Shown: positions 34,374 through 40,697 of the stretch, in pieces | How positions within the stretch are numbered: the first letter of the stretch is position 1 | Layout: every line of letters begins with the position of its first letter | Assembly: GCA_948616985.1 (NCBI GenBank) | Contig: CAPGDO010000001.1 | Location: 62,001-126,000 of the forward strand | Origin: MGBC163016 sp910588905 | Lineage (GTDB): Bacteria > Actinomycetota > Coriobacteriia > Coriobacteriales > Eggerthellaceae | DNA: 64,000 nt | Direction of reading: 5' to 3' | Made by a program: the position numbers and the translations under genes | The notes under the pieces: model-generated | What the model was told of the DNA's origin: nothing | What the model saw: the letters and a program-made list of their open reading frames with translations, nothing else | Databases searched by the model: none

Positions 34374-34820
34374 ATGGAATCATTCCTACAGATGCTCAGT
34401 GCTCTTGATCATGATCCAAGCACCGTTGGGGAAGTGGGGAAGGGTGAGGTGTATTACAGTCTTCTTGCATTCGAGAGGATCATTTTGAAGGTTGAAGGTG
34501 ATCGTCTGCGCTTGGATGAAGAAGTTCTATTGACTCCGTTCTATCTTGATAACGGAACCTATGAGCTGCATTTCTATGAGATGAATATCGTATTTGAGGA
34601 CAGTAGTGTCATAGCGTCCAAGATAGGCGATTCATGGAGTGCTGACCTGAGAAGGAATCTGACGATCTATGAAACGACGAGAACGGATCCCGTTGTCTCA
34701 ATAGCGGCGCTGAAGAGATATATCGAGTTCCTGAAATATTCCTATCTGGTACGAAGCGAGATAGTTTCGGTTTTCCGAAAGCAACCAAACCTATCGAATT
34801 ACTACATTGCGGTGTATTAG
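34374..34820 (+). CDS. Orphan cargo protein B (paralogue of the 33919 product)
   Basis: A 148-residue cytoplasmic-type protein of unknown function, acidic in its first half. I chose the ATG at 34374 because AAGAGGAG ends 5 bases before it; the frame opens at GTG 34368 inside that SD. The sequence 34561-34620 has only 24 G/C in 60 bases, against 37 of 60 in the gene at 35761-35820, showing foreign composition. It lies 26 bases after protein A and probably shares its transcript. Small paired cytoplasmic proteins in islands are often immunity or anti-phage factors, but nothing here proves it. Confidence 0.65.
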   Translation: MESFLQMLSALDHDPSTVGEVGKGEVYYSLLAFERIILKVEGDRLRLDEEVLLTPFYLDNGTYELHFYEMNIVFEDSSVIASKIGDSWSADLRRNLTIYETTRTDPVVSIAALKRYIEFLKYSYLVRSEIVSVFRKQPNLSNYYIAVY

Positions 34821-34906
34821 CTCGGATCGATCCTCATAGAAGGCTTGCGGCATTGCTTTCGCAAAAGTCTATCGAAGGTCTTGATGCTTCTGAGGCGTTC
34901 CCCAAC

Positions 34907-35239
34907 GCGCGCTCCGCGCGAAAAGATGTGCGGCGCATAAGGCAACCCTGCTCACAGGTCTCTCCCGCCGCCCAACTAATGCCCGCTGCAAAGCAGCGGG
35001 ATGTGGGTTGTGGCCTGTGTGCACCTGCGTGGGTTTTCGGGGATGTGGCGTTTGGGGTCGAACATGTTCGACCCCTACGAAAGCCGCTGTGCATGTCACT
35101 CGGGTGAACCATGCACGACAGGATGCGCGTAGGGGCTGATCTTGATCAGCCCGACATTGCACCTAGGATAATCCGGTACGTCAGGCTACCCGGCAGGTAC
35201 TCCAATGAATATGTTGCGCGCGATCTTCGCGCAACGCAT
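34907..35239. repeat. 333-bp perfect direct repeat, copy 2
   Basis: Exact duplicate of 32859-33191. The identity stops abruptly on both sides (C34906 versus G32858; A35240 versus C33192). The internal palindromes lie at 35054-35075 and 35133-35152. Between this copy and the UPF0158-like gene (35240-35371) there is a TACAAT box at 35338-35343, probably that gene's -10. Confidence 0.95.
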
Positions 35240-35337
35240 ATTCGCGCGAAGCGCATCCATGGGAGATGCGGGTCAGATAAGCTTGCGGACGACGGGTTGA
35301 GATCGGCCCTCAAGGAAGGCCGCCATGGCCGGTGGGG

Positions 35338-35343
35338 TACAAT
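35338..35343 (+). promoter_or_regulatory. -10 box for the UPF0158-like gene
   Basis: TACAAT 28 bases before the ATG at 35372. The leader between them contains GGGGAGG. The -35 is not obvious. Confidence 0.4.
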
Positions 35344-35371
35344 CCCGAGAACCTGACCGAGGGGAGGTCAT

Positions 35372-35839
35372 ATGGAGCTGAGCGTTCCGCTGACTGTCAT
35401 GATGAATGCCATCGATGGCTATTCTGATGTGGAGCTTGACGGCTGGTACCTCGACCGAGCTACAGGCCAACTGCTGTGCCTGTGGGATGCTGTTGCCTTC
35501 GTGGATGATGTGGTGCTGAGCGACGAGGAGAGCGAGGCGCTCTATGAGACCGTCTGTGCTGACCCCGAGCGCTACCTGCAGCTGCCTGACCAGCGGTCCT
35601 ATGACTGCTTCGAGCGGGCTGCTGCCTTCCTGGACGAAGCGAGCATGGACCAGGGGACGCGCAGGGCTCTGCAGAAGGCTGTGAAGAAGGCTACGCGTCG
35701 CGGGCGCTCTGACTGTATATGGTCGGCGTTCTATGAAGCAGGGATCGGCAGCGCCGCACGTGCTTGGTGGGATGAACGAGACGAGGCTCTTGCGCGGGCT
35801 TGGTGCGCTGAGCGAGGTATCGCCATCACCGAAGGATAG
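35372..35839 (+). CDS. UPF0158-like protein
   Basis: A 155-residue acidic cytoplasmic protein. The opening pattern of a strand plus YLDRATGQLL, a DEES stretch, then a helical part with RAWWDERDEALARAW, resembles the UPF0158 family, whose function is unknown. GGGGAGG lies close before the ATG. It sits immediately right of the repeat-flanked island, and its GC-rich codon use shows it belongs to the host chromosome. Confidence 0.7.
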   Translation: MELSVPLTVMMNAIDGYSDVELDGWYLDRATGQLLCLWDAVAFVDDVVLSDEESEALYETVCADPERYLQLPDQRSYDCFERAAAFLDEASMDQGTRRALQKAVKKATRRGRSDCIWSAFYEAGIGSAARAWWDERDEALARAWCAERGIAITEG

Positions 35840-35878
35840 GGCCCCAGGATGCCAGGGGGAGGGTTCTCAGAGGGGATC

Positions 35879-36094
35879 TTAGGCTGACGGACGGTCTTGA
35901 TCCTCCCGTTTGCGCAGGAGCTTTCTTCCTTTTCCGCACTTCAGGGCTGTGAGAGGGCAATGCTTCTTGCAGCCGGGGCAGACGTTCTCAGAGGACCCAG
36001 CTTTCTTCGCGGTCTTCTTGGCTTTCTTATCCTTCTTGGACTTAACGGCCTTCTCCTTGACCTTCGCCTTCTTCTTATCCTTCTTCTTTCCCAT
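35879..36094 (-). CDS. Lysine-rich small protein with a C-terminal cysteine cluster
   Basis: A 71-residue very basic protein: about 40 residues of Lys/Ala repeats (MGKKKDKKKAKVKEKAVKSK) and then CPGCKKHCPLTALKCGKGRK, four cysteines that could bind zinc. The composition suggests nucleic acid binding. The ATG at 36094 has AAGGAGGG 4 bases upstream on the minus strand; the longer frame from 36112 places its ATG before that SD. It lies downstream of a PAP2 gene in the same orientation. The cysteine motif seems to recur in this bacterial class, but I know no function. Confidence 0.65.
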   Translation of the reverse strand: MGKKKDKKKAKVKEKAVKSKKDKKAKKTAKKAGSSENVCPGCKKHCPLTALKCGKGRKLLRKREDQDRPSA

Positions 36095-36111
36095 CAGGCC
36101 CTCCTTGAGCA

Positions 36112-36576
36112 TCAGAGGTTATAGGCGATAGCGTAGCCTATAGCGCAGAGCGCGAATGCGAAGATGGCCCCGGCGATGACATCCTGTGGATGATGCGCCC
36201 CTCCCTTCACGCGGATATAGGCCATGGCGCAGCCGAGCAGGCAGAGGATGATGCCTACGGGTTCGCAGACCAGCAGCCAACTAGAGGCGATGATGAACAG
36301 GGAGGCCACATGGCGGCTGGGAAATGACCGCCCCTGAGTCTGCTTTTCCAGCAGATTCTCCGCCTTCCCCTCCTCATAGGGGCGCTTCGCATTCACAACG
36401 AGGCGCAACAGCGTGATCAACCCGAAGCAGCACGCCGGGACGATGATGCAAGCCGAGAGAAGGGGAGAGGCGGTGATGATAAGGTAGAGCAGCAATGCGG
36501 GATAGGCAACATAGCCTATCCCGGTCAGGATCTGGTCTGCCCTCTTCAGGCTTCGAGCGGAGATGGGAGCGGACAT
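36112..36576 (-). CDS. PAP2-family membrane phosphatase
   Basis: A 154-residue integral membrane phosphatase, probably acting on phosphatidic acid, undecaprenyl or similar lipid phosphates. The three active-site motifs are visible: KRPYEEGK, SFPSRH, and RVKGGAHHPQDV in place of the usual SRxxxxxHxxxD. Four or five membrane helices surround them. I use ATG 36576; the frame extends to 36642 but that would overlap dapL. No SD is visible, so it may be translated by coupling after dapL, whose stop is 14 bases upstream. Confidence 0.85.
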   Translation of the reverse strand: MSAPISARSLKRADQILTGIGYVAYPALLLYLIITASPLLSACIIVPACCFGLITLLRLVVNAKRPYEEGKAENLLEKQTQGRSFPSRHVASLFIIASSWLLVCEPVGIILCLLGCAMAYIRVKGGAHHPQDVIAGAIFAFALCAIGYAIAYNL

Positions 36577-36589
36577 GGGAAGGAATCTG

Positions 36590-37807
36590 CTAGAGGATGG
36601 CCTTGATGCGCTCCACCGCTTCCCGCGTGGCCTCTGCCGCACCGAAGGCTGTCAGACGGATGTAGCCTTCTCCTGCCGGTCCGAAGCCTGCACCCGGCGT
36701 GGTGACCACCTGGGCTTCTTCCAGAAGCTTGTTGAAGAAGTCCCAGCTGCCCATCCCCTCCGGCGTCTTGCACCAGACATAGGGGCTGTTCACAGCACCG
36801 TAGACCTCAAGTCCAGCGCTTTCCAGGCCCTCTTTGATCACGCGTGCGTTCTGGCGGTAGTAGTCTAGGTTCTCTTCCACCTGAGCTGCCCCTTCGGGGG
36901 TGTAGATGGCGGTCGCCCCCTTCTGGATGATGTAGGAAGCACCGTTGAACTTGGTGGACTGGCGCCGCATCCAGAGCTCATTCAGGCTCTGGCCCTGGCG
37001 AACCAGCGTTTCCGGGATGACCGTATAGCCACAGCGCATGCCGGTGAACCCAGCCGTCTTGGAGAAGCTGCGGAATTCGATGGCGCAGGTCTTGGCTCCC
37101 TCTATCTCGAAGATGGAGTGGGGAACGTCCTCTTCGGCGATGAAGCGCTCGTAGGCGGCGTCGAAGAGGATGAGGGCATCGTGGTCATTGGCATAGTCTA
37201 CCCATTGCTTCAGCTGCTCCTTCGTGAGCACGGTGCCGGTGGGGTTGTTGGGGGAGCAGAGGTAGATGACATCCACGTCCTCCAGGGGCAGAGCCGGGCA
37301 GAATCCGTTCTCGGCCGTGGTGGGCATGTAGTAGATATCCGTCCATGCCTCTGCATCCACGTCGTATTCGCCCGCACGCCCTTCGATGGCATTGCTGTCC
37401 ACATAGACGGGATAAACCGGATCGCACACGGCCACCTTATTGTGGACGGAGAGGATATCCCCGATGTTGCCGCAGTCTGATTTCGCACCGTCAGAGACGA
37501 AGATCTCATTCGGCTCTATATCCACGCCACGGGCGGCGAAGTCATGCTCTGCGATGGCTTCTCGCAGAAAATCGTAGCCCTCGTAGGGGCCGTAGCCCTT
37601 GAAGCTGGATGGGTCAGCCTGCTCATCCACAGCTTCGTGCATAGCCTGTCTCACAGCGGGCACTAACGGCAGCGTCACATCGCCGATGCCCAGCTTGATG
37701 ATGCGGGCCTCTGGGTTAGCCTCTTGGAAAGCCTCTGTCCGCCGGGCTATCTCTGCGAAGAGGTAGCTTCCGGGCAGCTTCTCGAAGTTCTCATTGATAC
37801 GGGCCAT
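36590..37807 (-). CDS. dapL: LL-diaminopimelate aminotransferase
   Basis: It converts tetrahydrodipicolinate directly to LL-diaminopimelate with glutamate, bypassing the succinylated or acetylated intermediates. It is a 405-residue class I/II aminotransferase. MARINENFEKLPGSYLF is the recognisable start, followed by LGIGDVTLP, FVSDGAKSDCGNIG, SPNNPTGTV and the PLP-lysine motif SFSKTAGFTGMRCGY. AAAGGAT precedes the ATG at 37807. It probably shares a transcript with the PAP2 and Lys-rich genes downstream, and it is divergent from a radical SAM gene across a shared promoter region. Confidence 0.95.
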   Translation of the reverse strand: MARINENFEKLPGSYLFAEIARRTEAFQEANPEARIIKLGIGDVTLPLVPAVRQAMHEAVDEQADPSSFKGYGPYEGYDFLREAIAEHDFAARGVDIEPNEIFVSDGAKSDCGNIGDILSVHNKVAVCDPVYPVYVDSNAIEGRAGEYDVDAEAWTDIYYMPTTAENGFCPALPLEDVDVIYLCSPNNPTGTVLTKEQLKQWVDYANDHDALILFDAAYERFIAEEDVPHSIFEIEGAKTCAIEFRSFSKTAGFTGMRCGYTVIPETLVRQGQSLNELWMRRQSTKFNGASYIIQKGATAIYTPEGAAQVEENLDYYRQNARVIKEGLESAGLEVYGAVNSPYVWCKTPEGMGSWDFFNKLLEEAQVVTTPGAGFGPAGEGYIRLTAFGAAEATREAVERIKAIL

Positions 37808-37873
37808 GGGTATCCTTTCTACGAGCCTTTCAGGCAGTGATCTTGGAGATGGCTTGCCAAGGGGCAAGGCCTA

Positions 37874-37887
37874 GAGATTATAATCTC
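37874..37887. promoter_or_regulatory. Palindromic bidirectional -10 element between dapL and a radical SAM gene
   Basis: The perfect 14-base palindrome GAGATTATAATCTC contains TATAAT on the plus strand (37879-37884) and TATAAT on the minus strand (37877-37882). Plus-strand transcription would begin at the ATG of 37892, giving a leaderless message; the minus-strand transcript would have a leader of about 60 bases for dapL. Confidence 0.6.
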
Positions 37888-37891
37888 CCCT

Positions 37892-39181
37892 ATGAAGAAC
37901 ATCCCATTGGAAAAGGCTCGCGCAGCCTACCGGCAGGTGGAAGAGCGCTATGTGAAGGCCCTTGAGGACAAGGGCCTCGTCTTCGATGCACCCTATGCCC
38001 ACGATGAGCAGCGGCAGGGGCTGTTGGAGGAGCTGCGCCAGCGCGGTGTGGTCTTCCGCAATGCGGGAGCCAGCCTGAGCTGGGGGCATCTCTCTCCGGC
38101 CTGCGTGGAGTGCACGGGCGTGAACGGTTCAGAGACCTTCTCCACCACATTCAAGTGCCACCGGGACTGCTATTTCTGCTTCAACCACAATCAGCCTGAT
38201 TATGAGCGCTTCTTCCGTGAAGGATGCCCCTGGGAGGAGACGCTCGAGCGGAGTGCAGCTGAGAACGAGAGCTTGGCTTGCATAGGCCTCACGGGCGGGG
38301 AGCCCCTGCTTGACGTGGATGAGTCCATCCGCTTCCTCAAGGCGGCGAAGGAACGCTTCCCGAAGGCCCATCTGCGCATGTATACCTCAGGAGACCTGCT
38401 CACCGAAGAGGGGGCGGTGCGCTTGCGGGACGCAGGGCTGGATGAGATCCGCTTCAGCGTGAAGGATGACGATCCGCGTCCTCTGCAAGAGAAGGTGCTC
38501 AGCGCTATCAGGCTGGCGAAGCGTCACATCCCCTCGGTCATGGTAGAGATGCCGGTCATCCCCGGGGCCGAGGATCACATGAAGAAGCTCCTTCGCGCGT
38601 TCGACGAAGCGGGAGTAGACGGCATCAACCTGCTGGAGTTCTGCTTTCCCTTCTGCCATTGGGAGGAATTCGAACGCCGCGGCTTCAAGCTCAAGCGCCC
38701 TCCCTTCGAGGTGATGTACGACTACGGCTATTCAGGGGGCTTGGCCATCTCAGGTTCTGAGGAGCTCATCTTGGCGCTCATGGTCTGGGCCTTGGATGAG
38801 GGGCTCACCTTGGGATTGCATTATTGCTCCCTGGAGAACAAACACCGCTCTGAGATCCGGCAGAAGAACGAACGGGCACGAGGGCTGCATCCTTGCCTCA
38901 CCATGGATGAGGGCACGTTCTTCTTGCAGGCAGGCAAGGCGTTCGGGCCGGATGTGGCTCCAGCGAAGGAGGCTCTGCGGGAGGCGGGCTGTGCGGATGC
39001 ACTGGAGGACACCGAAGAGGATTCCATCACATTCCCGCTCGCCTTCATGGATGCGGTGGCTGCATGCACCCAGCAACCCCAGGTTGCCTATTTCGTCTAC
39101 GAGGTGGAGGAAGACGGCGCCTACTTCATAGACGTGGCCATCCGGGATGCAGAGGCCCTATCAGCCGAACGTGTAGCCTAG
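37892..39181 (+). CDS. Radical SAM protein of unknown function
   Basis: A 429-residue radical SAM enzyme. Cysteines C71 and C74 (ACVEC) come before the AdoMet cluster motif C89, C93 and C96 (CHRDCYFC); IGLTGGEPLLD is the GGEP motif. Further cysteines in LEFCFPFCHWEEF and LHYCS could bind another cluster. It starts with a probable leaderless ATG 7 bases after TATAAT. The target is unknown; the layout resembles activating or peptide-modifying radical SAM proteins, but no partner gene sits beside it. Its 3' end overlaps the convergent methyltransferase-like gene by 21 bases. Confidence 0.85.
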   Translation: MKNIPLEKARAAYRQVEERYVKALEDKGLVFDAPYAHDEQRQGLLEELRQRGVVFRNAGASLSWGHLSPACVECTGVNGSETFSTTFKCHRDCYFCFNHNQPDYERFFREGCPWEETLERSAAENESLACIGLTGGEPLLDVDESIRFLKAAKERFPKAHLRMYTSGDLLTEEGAVRLRDAGLDEIRFSVKDDDPRPLQEKVLSAIRLAKRHIPSVMVEMPVIPGAEDHMKKLLRAFDEAGVDGINLLEFCFPFCHWEEFERRGFKLKRPPFEVMYDYGYSGGLAISGSEELILALMVWALDEGLTLGLHYCSLENKHRSEIRQKNERARGLHPCLTMDEGTFFLQAGKAFGPDVAPAKEALREAGCADALEDTEEDSITFPLAFMDAVAACTQQPQVAYFVYEVEEDGAYFIDVAIRDAEALSAERVA

Positions 39182-39934
39182 GGCACCTTCGAAGGGGTAT
39201 TCCGCATCTGAGGCCAACAGGATGTAGTTGTCTGCGCCGCCGAATTCTTCATCGGTGGCATCAAGGATGCTCACAGAACCGAAGGTGTTGTTCAGGGCGG
39301 TCATCAGCTTGAAGAGCTCGTAGGCTCCCTCTCGGCTCAGGTCTGCCACCACGTTCTGGACATAGATCCCCCCTGGCCTCAAGCGATCTTTGACCAAGGC
39401 GAAGAAGCCCTCGGAGATGAAGCGCTCAGGTACGGTGTTTCCCTGGAATACATCGTTGACGATGGCATCGTAGGCATCCGTTGAGCTCTGAAGGAATGCT
39501 GCGCCGTCTTCGCAGAAGATGCGGAGGCGGTCCTCCTCACCTGCTTTCGCCAGCTCTTCCTCTAGGCGGTCAAGGTAGAAGTGCTTCCGGGCTATCTCTA
39601 CGATGCGGGGGTCCACTTCCACCACATCCAAGGAAAGGTGCTTCCGGGTGGTGAGCGCATGCTTGGGCCAGGCGAAGCCGCCACCACCCAGGAGGAGCAC
39701 ATGGTTCATGGGATGACCGCTGGCCTCCGCCTGGAAGAGGGCATCGAAGCTGCGGAAGTACTCGAAGGGCACCTCCGCCCACTTCTCTCCCTCCAAGCAA
39801 GCGCTTTGGAAGGTCCCCGCTAGCTCCATGATGCGCACCCGCTCTCCCTGGGCATTCGGCATGCAGATCACGTGGAGGGGCCCGAAGAGGGTGTCGTAGG
39901 TGCGCTTCGAGAACAGGCGGTCCAGGAATCCCAT
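39161..39934 (-). CDS. Spermidine-synthase-like methyltransferase-fold protein
   Basis: A 257-residue protein with the SpeE-type Rossmann fold: VLLLGGGGFAWPKHAL is the nucleotide-binding loop, DVVEVDPRIVEIARKHF binds the adenosine moiety, and YDAIVNDVFQGNTVPE takes the catalytic region. The Asp/Tyr/Gln residues typical of true spermidine synthases are not clearly preserved, so polyamine synthesis is not certain. Its ATG overlaps the stop of the upstream Trm9-like gene by one base, which points to coupled expression and perhaps to a shared role. Confidence 0.75.
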   Translation of the reverse strand: MGFLDRLFSKRTYDTLFGPLHVICMPNAQGERVRIMELAGTFQSACLEGEKWAEVPFEYFRSFDALFQAEASGHPMNHVLLLGGGGFAWPKHALTTRKHLSLDVVEVDPRIVEIARKHFYLDRLEEELAKAGEEDRLRIFCEDGAAFLQSSTDAYDAIVNDVFQGNTVPERFISEGFFALVKDRLRPGGIYVQNVVADLSREGAYELFKLMTALNNTFGSVSILDATDEEFGGADNYILLASDAEYPFEGALGYTFG

Positions 39935-40674
39935 CAGACCCCCTGGAAGAGGAGGTAGCGGTTCAGGTCGCCGGTCTTGCCGTCGGCGCAGAAGTCGTCC
40001 ACCACCAGCGCACCCTGGGCTTCTGCCCGCTCTTTCAGATGGTCTATCTCATCATCGGAGAAGCTGTGGCAGAAGCGGAAGGCGTCTTCGTCTGCCTGCC
40101 ATCCCAAGAAGGCATCTCCCGGCTCCTCCAGAGAGATGCCGAATCGTTCTTGGGCGCGCTTCGTGATGCGCTCCGCCTTGGAAGCGAGCCGATCGTCCAA
40201 GGAGAATCGCCAGAAGGAGACAGCGCACAGGCCGTCCGGTTGCGTCAGGGTGAGCAGAGAATCCAAGAGCGCTTCTCGGAGGTGCGCGGTGGGAACATGG
40301 TGCATGAACCCAAAGCAGACGCAAAGGCTGCACGGGGGGATGGGAAGCCCCGCCAAGGATCCTTCTTCAGCCAGCATCCCTATGAGATCGGCTTCGGTGC
40401 GCTCAAGGGTGAGTGCCTCCGGTGCAGGTTCTGCCAAGAGCGCAGAGCAGCCATCCACTCCAAAGGCTCGGCCCGTGAACCCCGCATCGGCCAAGAACCG
40501 CTCGAAGCGCAGGTTCCCACAGGCGATGTCGGCTACGGAAAGGCACGGCTCGCTCAGGTGGCTCACCAGGCGCTTCCAGCCCTCCCAGCCATCCTGACGC
40601 GTGGCTGAGAAGGAGGGAGCATGCTCCTCGTAGAAGGTGCGGGTGATGAGCGCGATGTCGCTGATCTGTTCCAT
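39934..40674 (-). CDS. Trm9-like SAM-dependent methyltransferase
   Basis: A 246-residue class I methyltransferase. SAM motif I is ADIACGN (residues 48-54), followed by GVDGCSALL and CFGFMHHVPT. The end part, DAFLGWQADEDAFRFCHSF, follows the pattern of eukaryotic Trm9, which methylates carboxymethyl-uridine at the tRNA wobble base (VPW... then RYYHVF). The gene is divergent from elp3 by 23 bases, which supports this assignment because Elp3 makes the carboxymethyl substrate. This is inference from motif and neighbour; an unrelated methyltransferase is possible. Confidence 0.7.
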   Translation of the reverse strand: MEQISDIALITRTFYEEHAPSFSATRQDGWEGWKRLVSHLSEPCLSVADIACGNLRFERFLADAGFTGRAFGVDGCSALLAEPAPEALTLERTEADLIGMLAEEGSLAGLPIPPCSLCVCFGFMHHVPTAHLREALLDSLLTLTQPDGLCAVSFWRFSLDDRLASKAERITKRAQERFGISLEEPGDAFLGWQADEDAFRFCHSFSDDEIDHLKERAEAQGALVVDDFCADGKTGDLNRYLLFQGV

Positions 40675-40683
40675 GGGTGCAAG

Positions 40684-40689
40684 TATAAT
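40684..40689 (+). promoter_or_regulatory. -10 box for elp3
   Basis: TATAAT in the 23-base gap between divergent starts, 8 bases before the elp3 ATG at 40698. No SD fits in the gap, so the elp3 message is probably leaderless or nearly so. Confidence 0.6.
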
Positions 40690-40697
40690 CGCTGGTC

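Noticed and set aside
32859..35239. A CRISPR array or transposon made by the repeats
   Set aside because: Two copies 1.7 kb apart are not a CRISPR array, and there are no inverted ends, target duplication or transposase to support a transposon.
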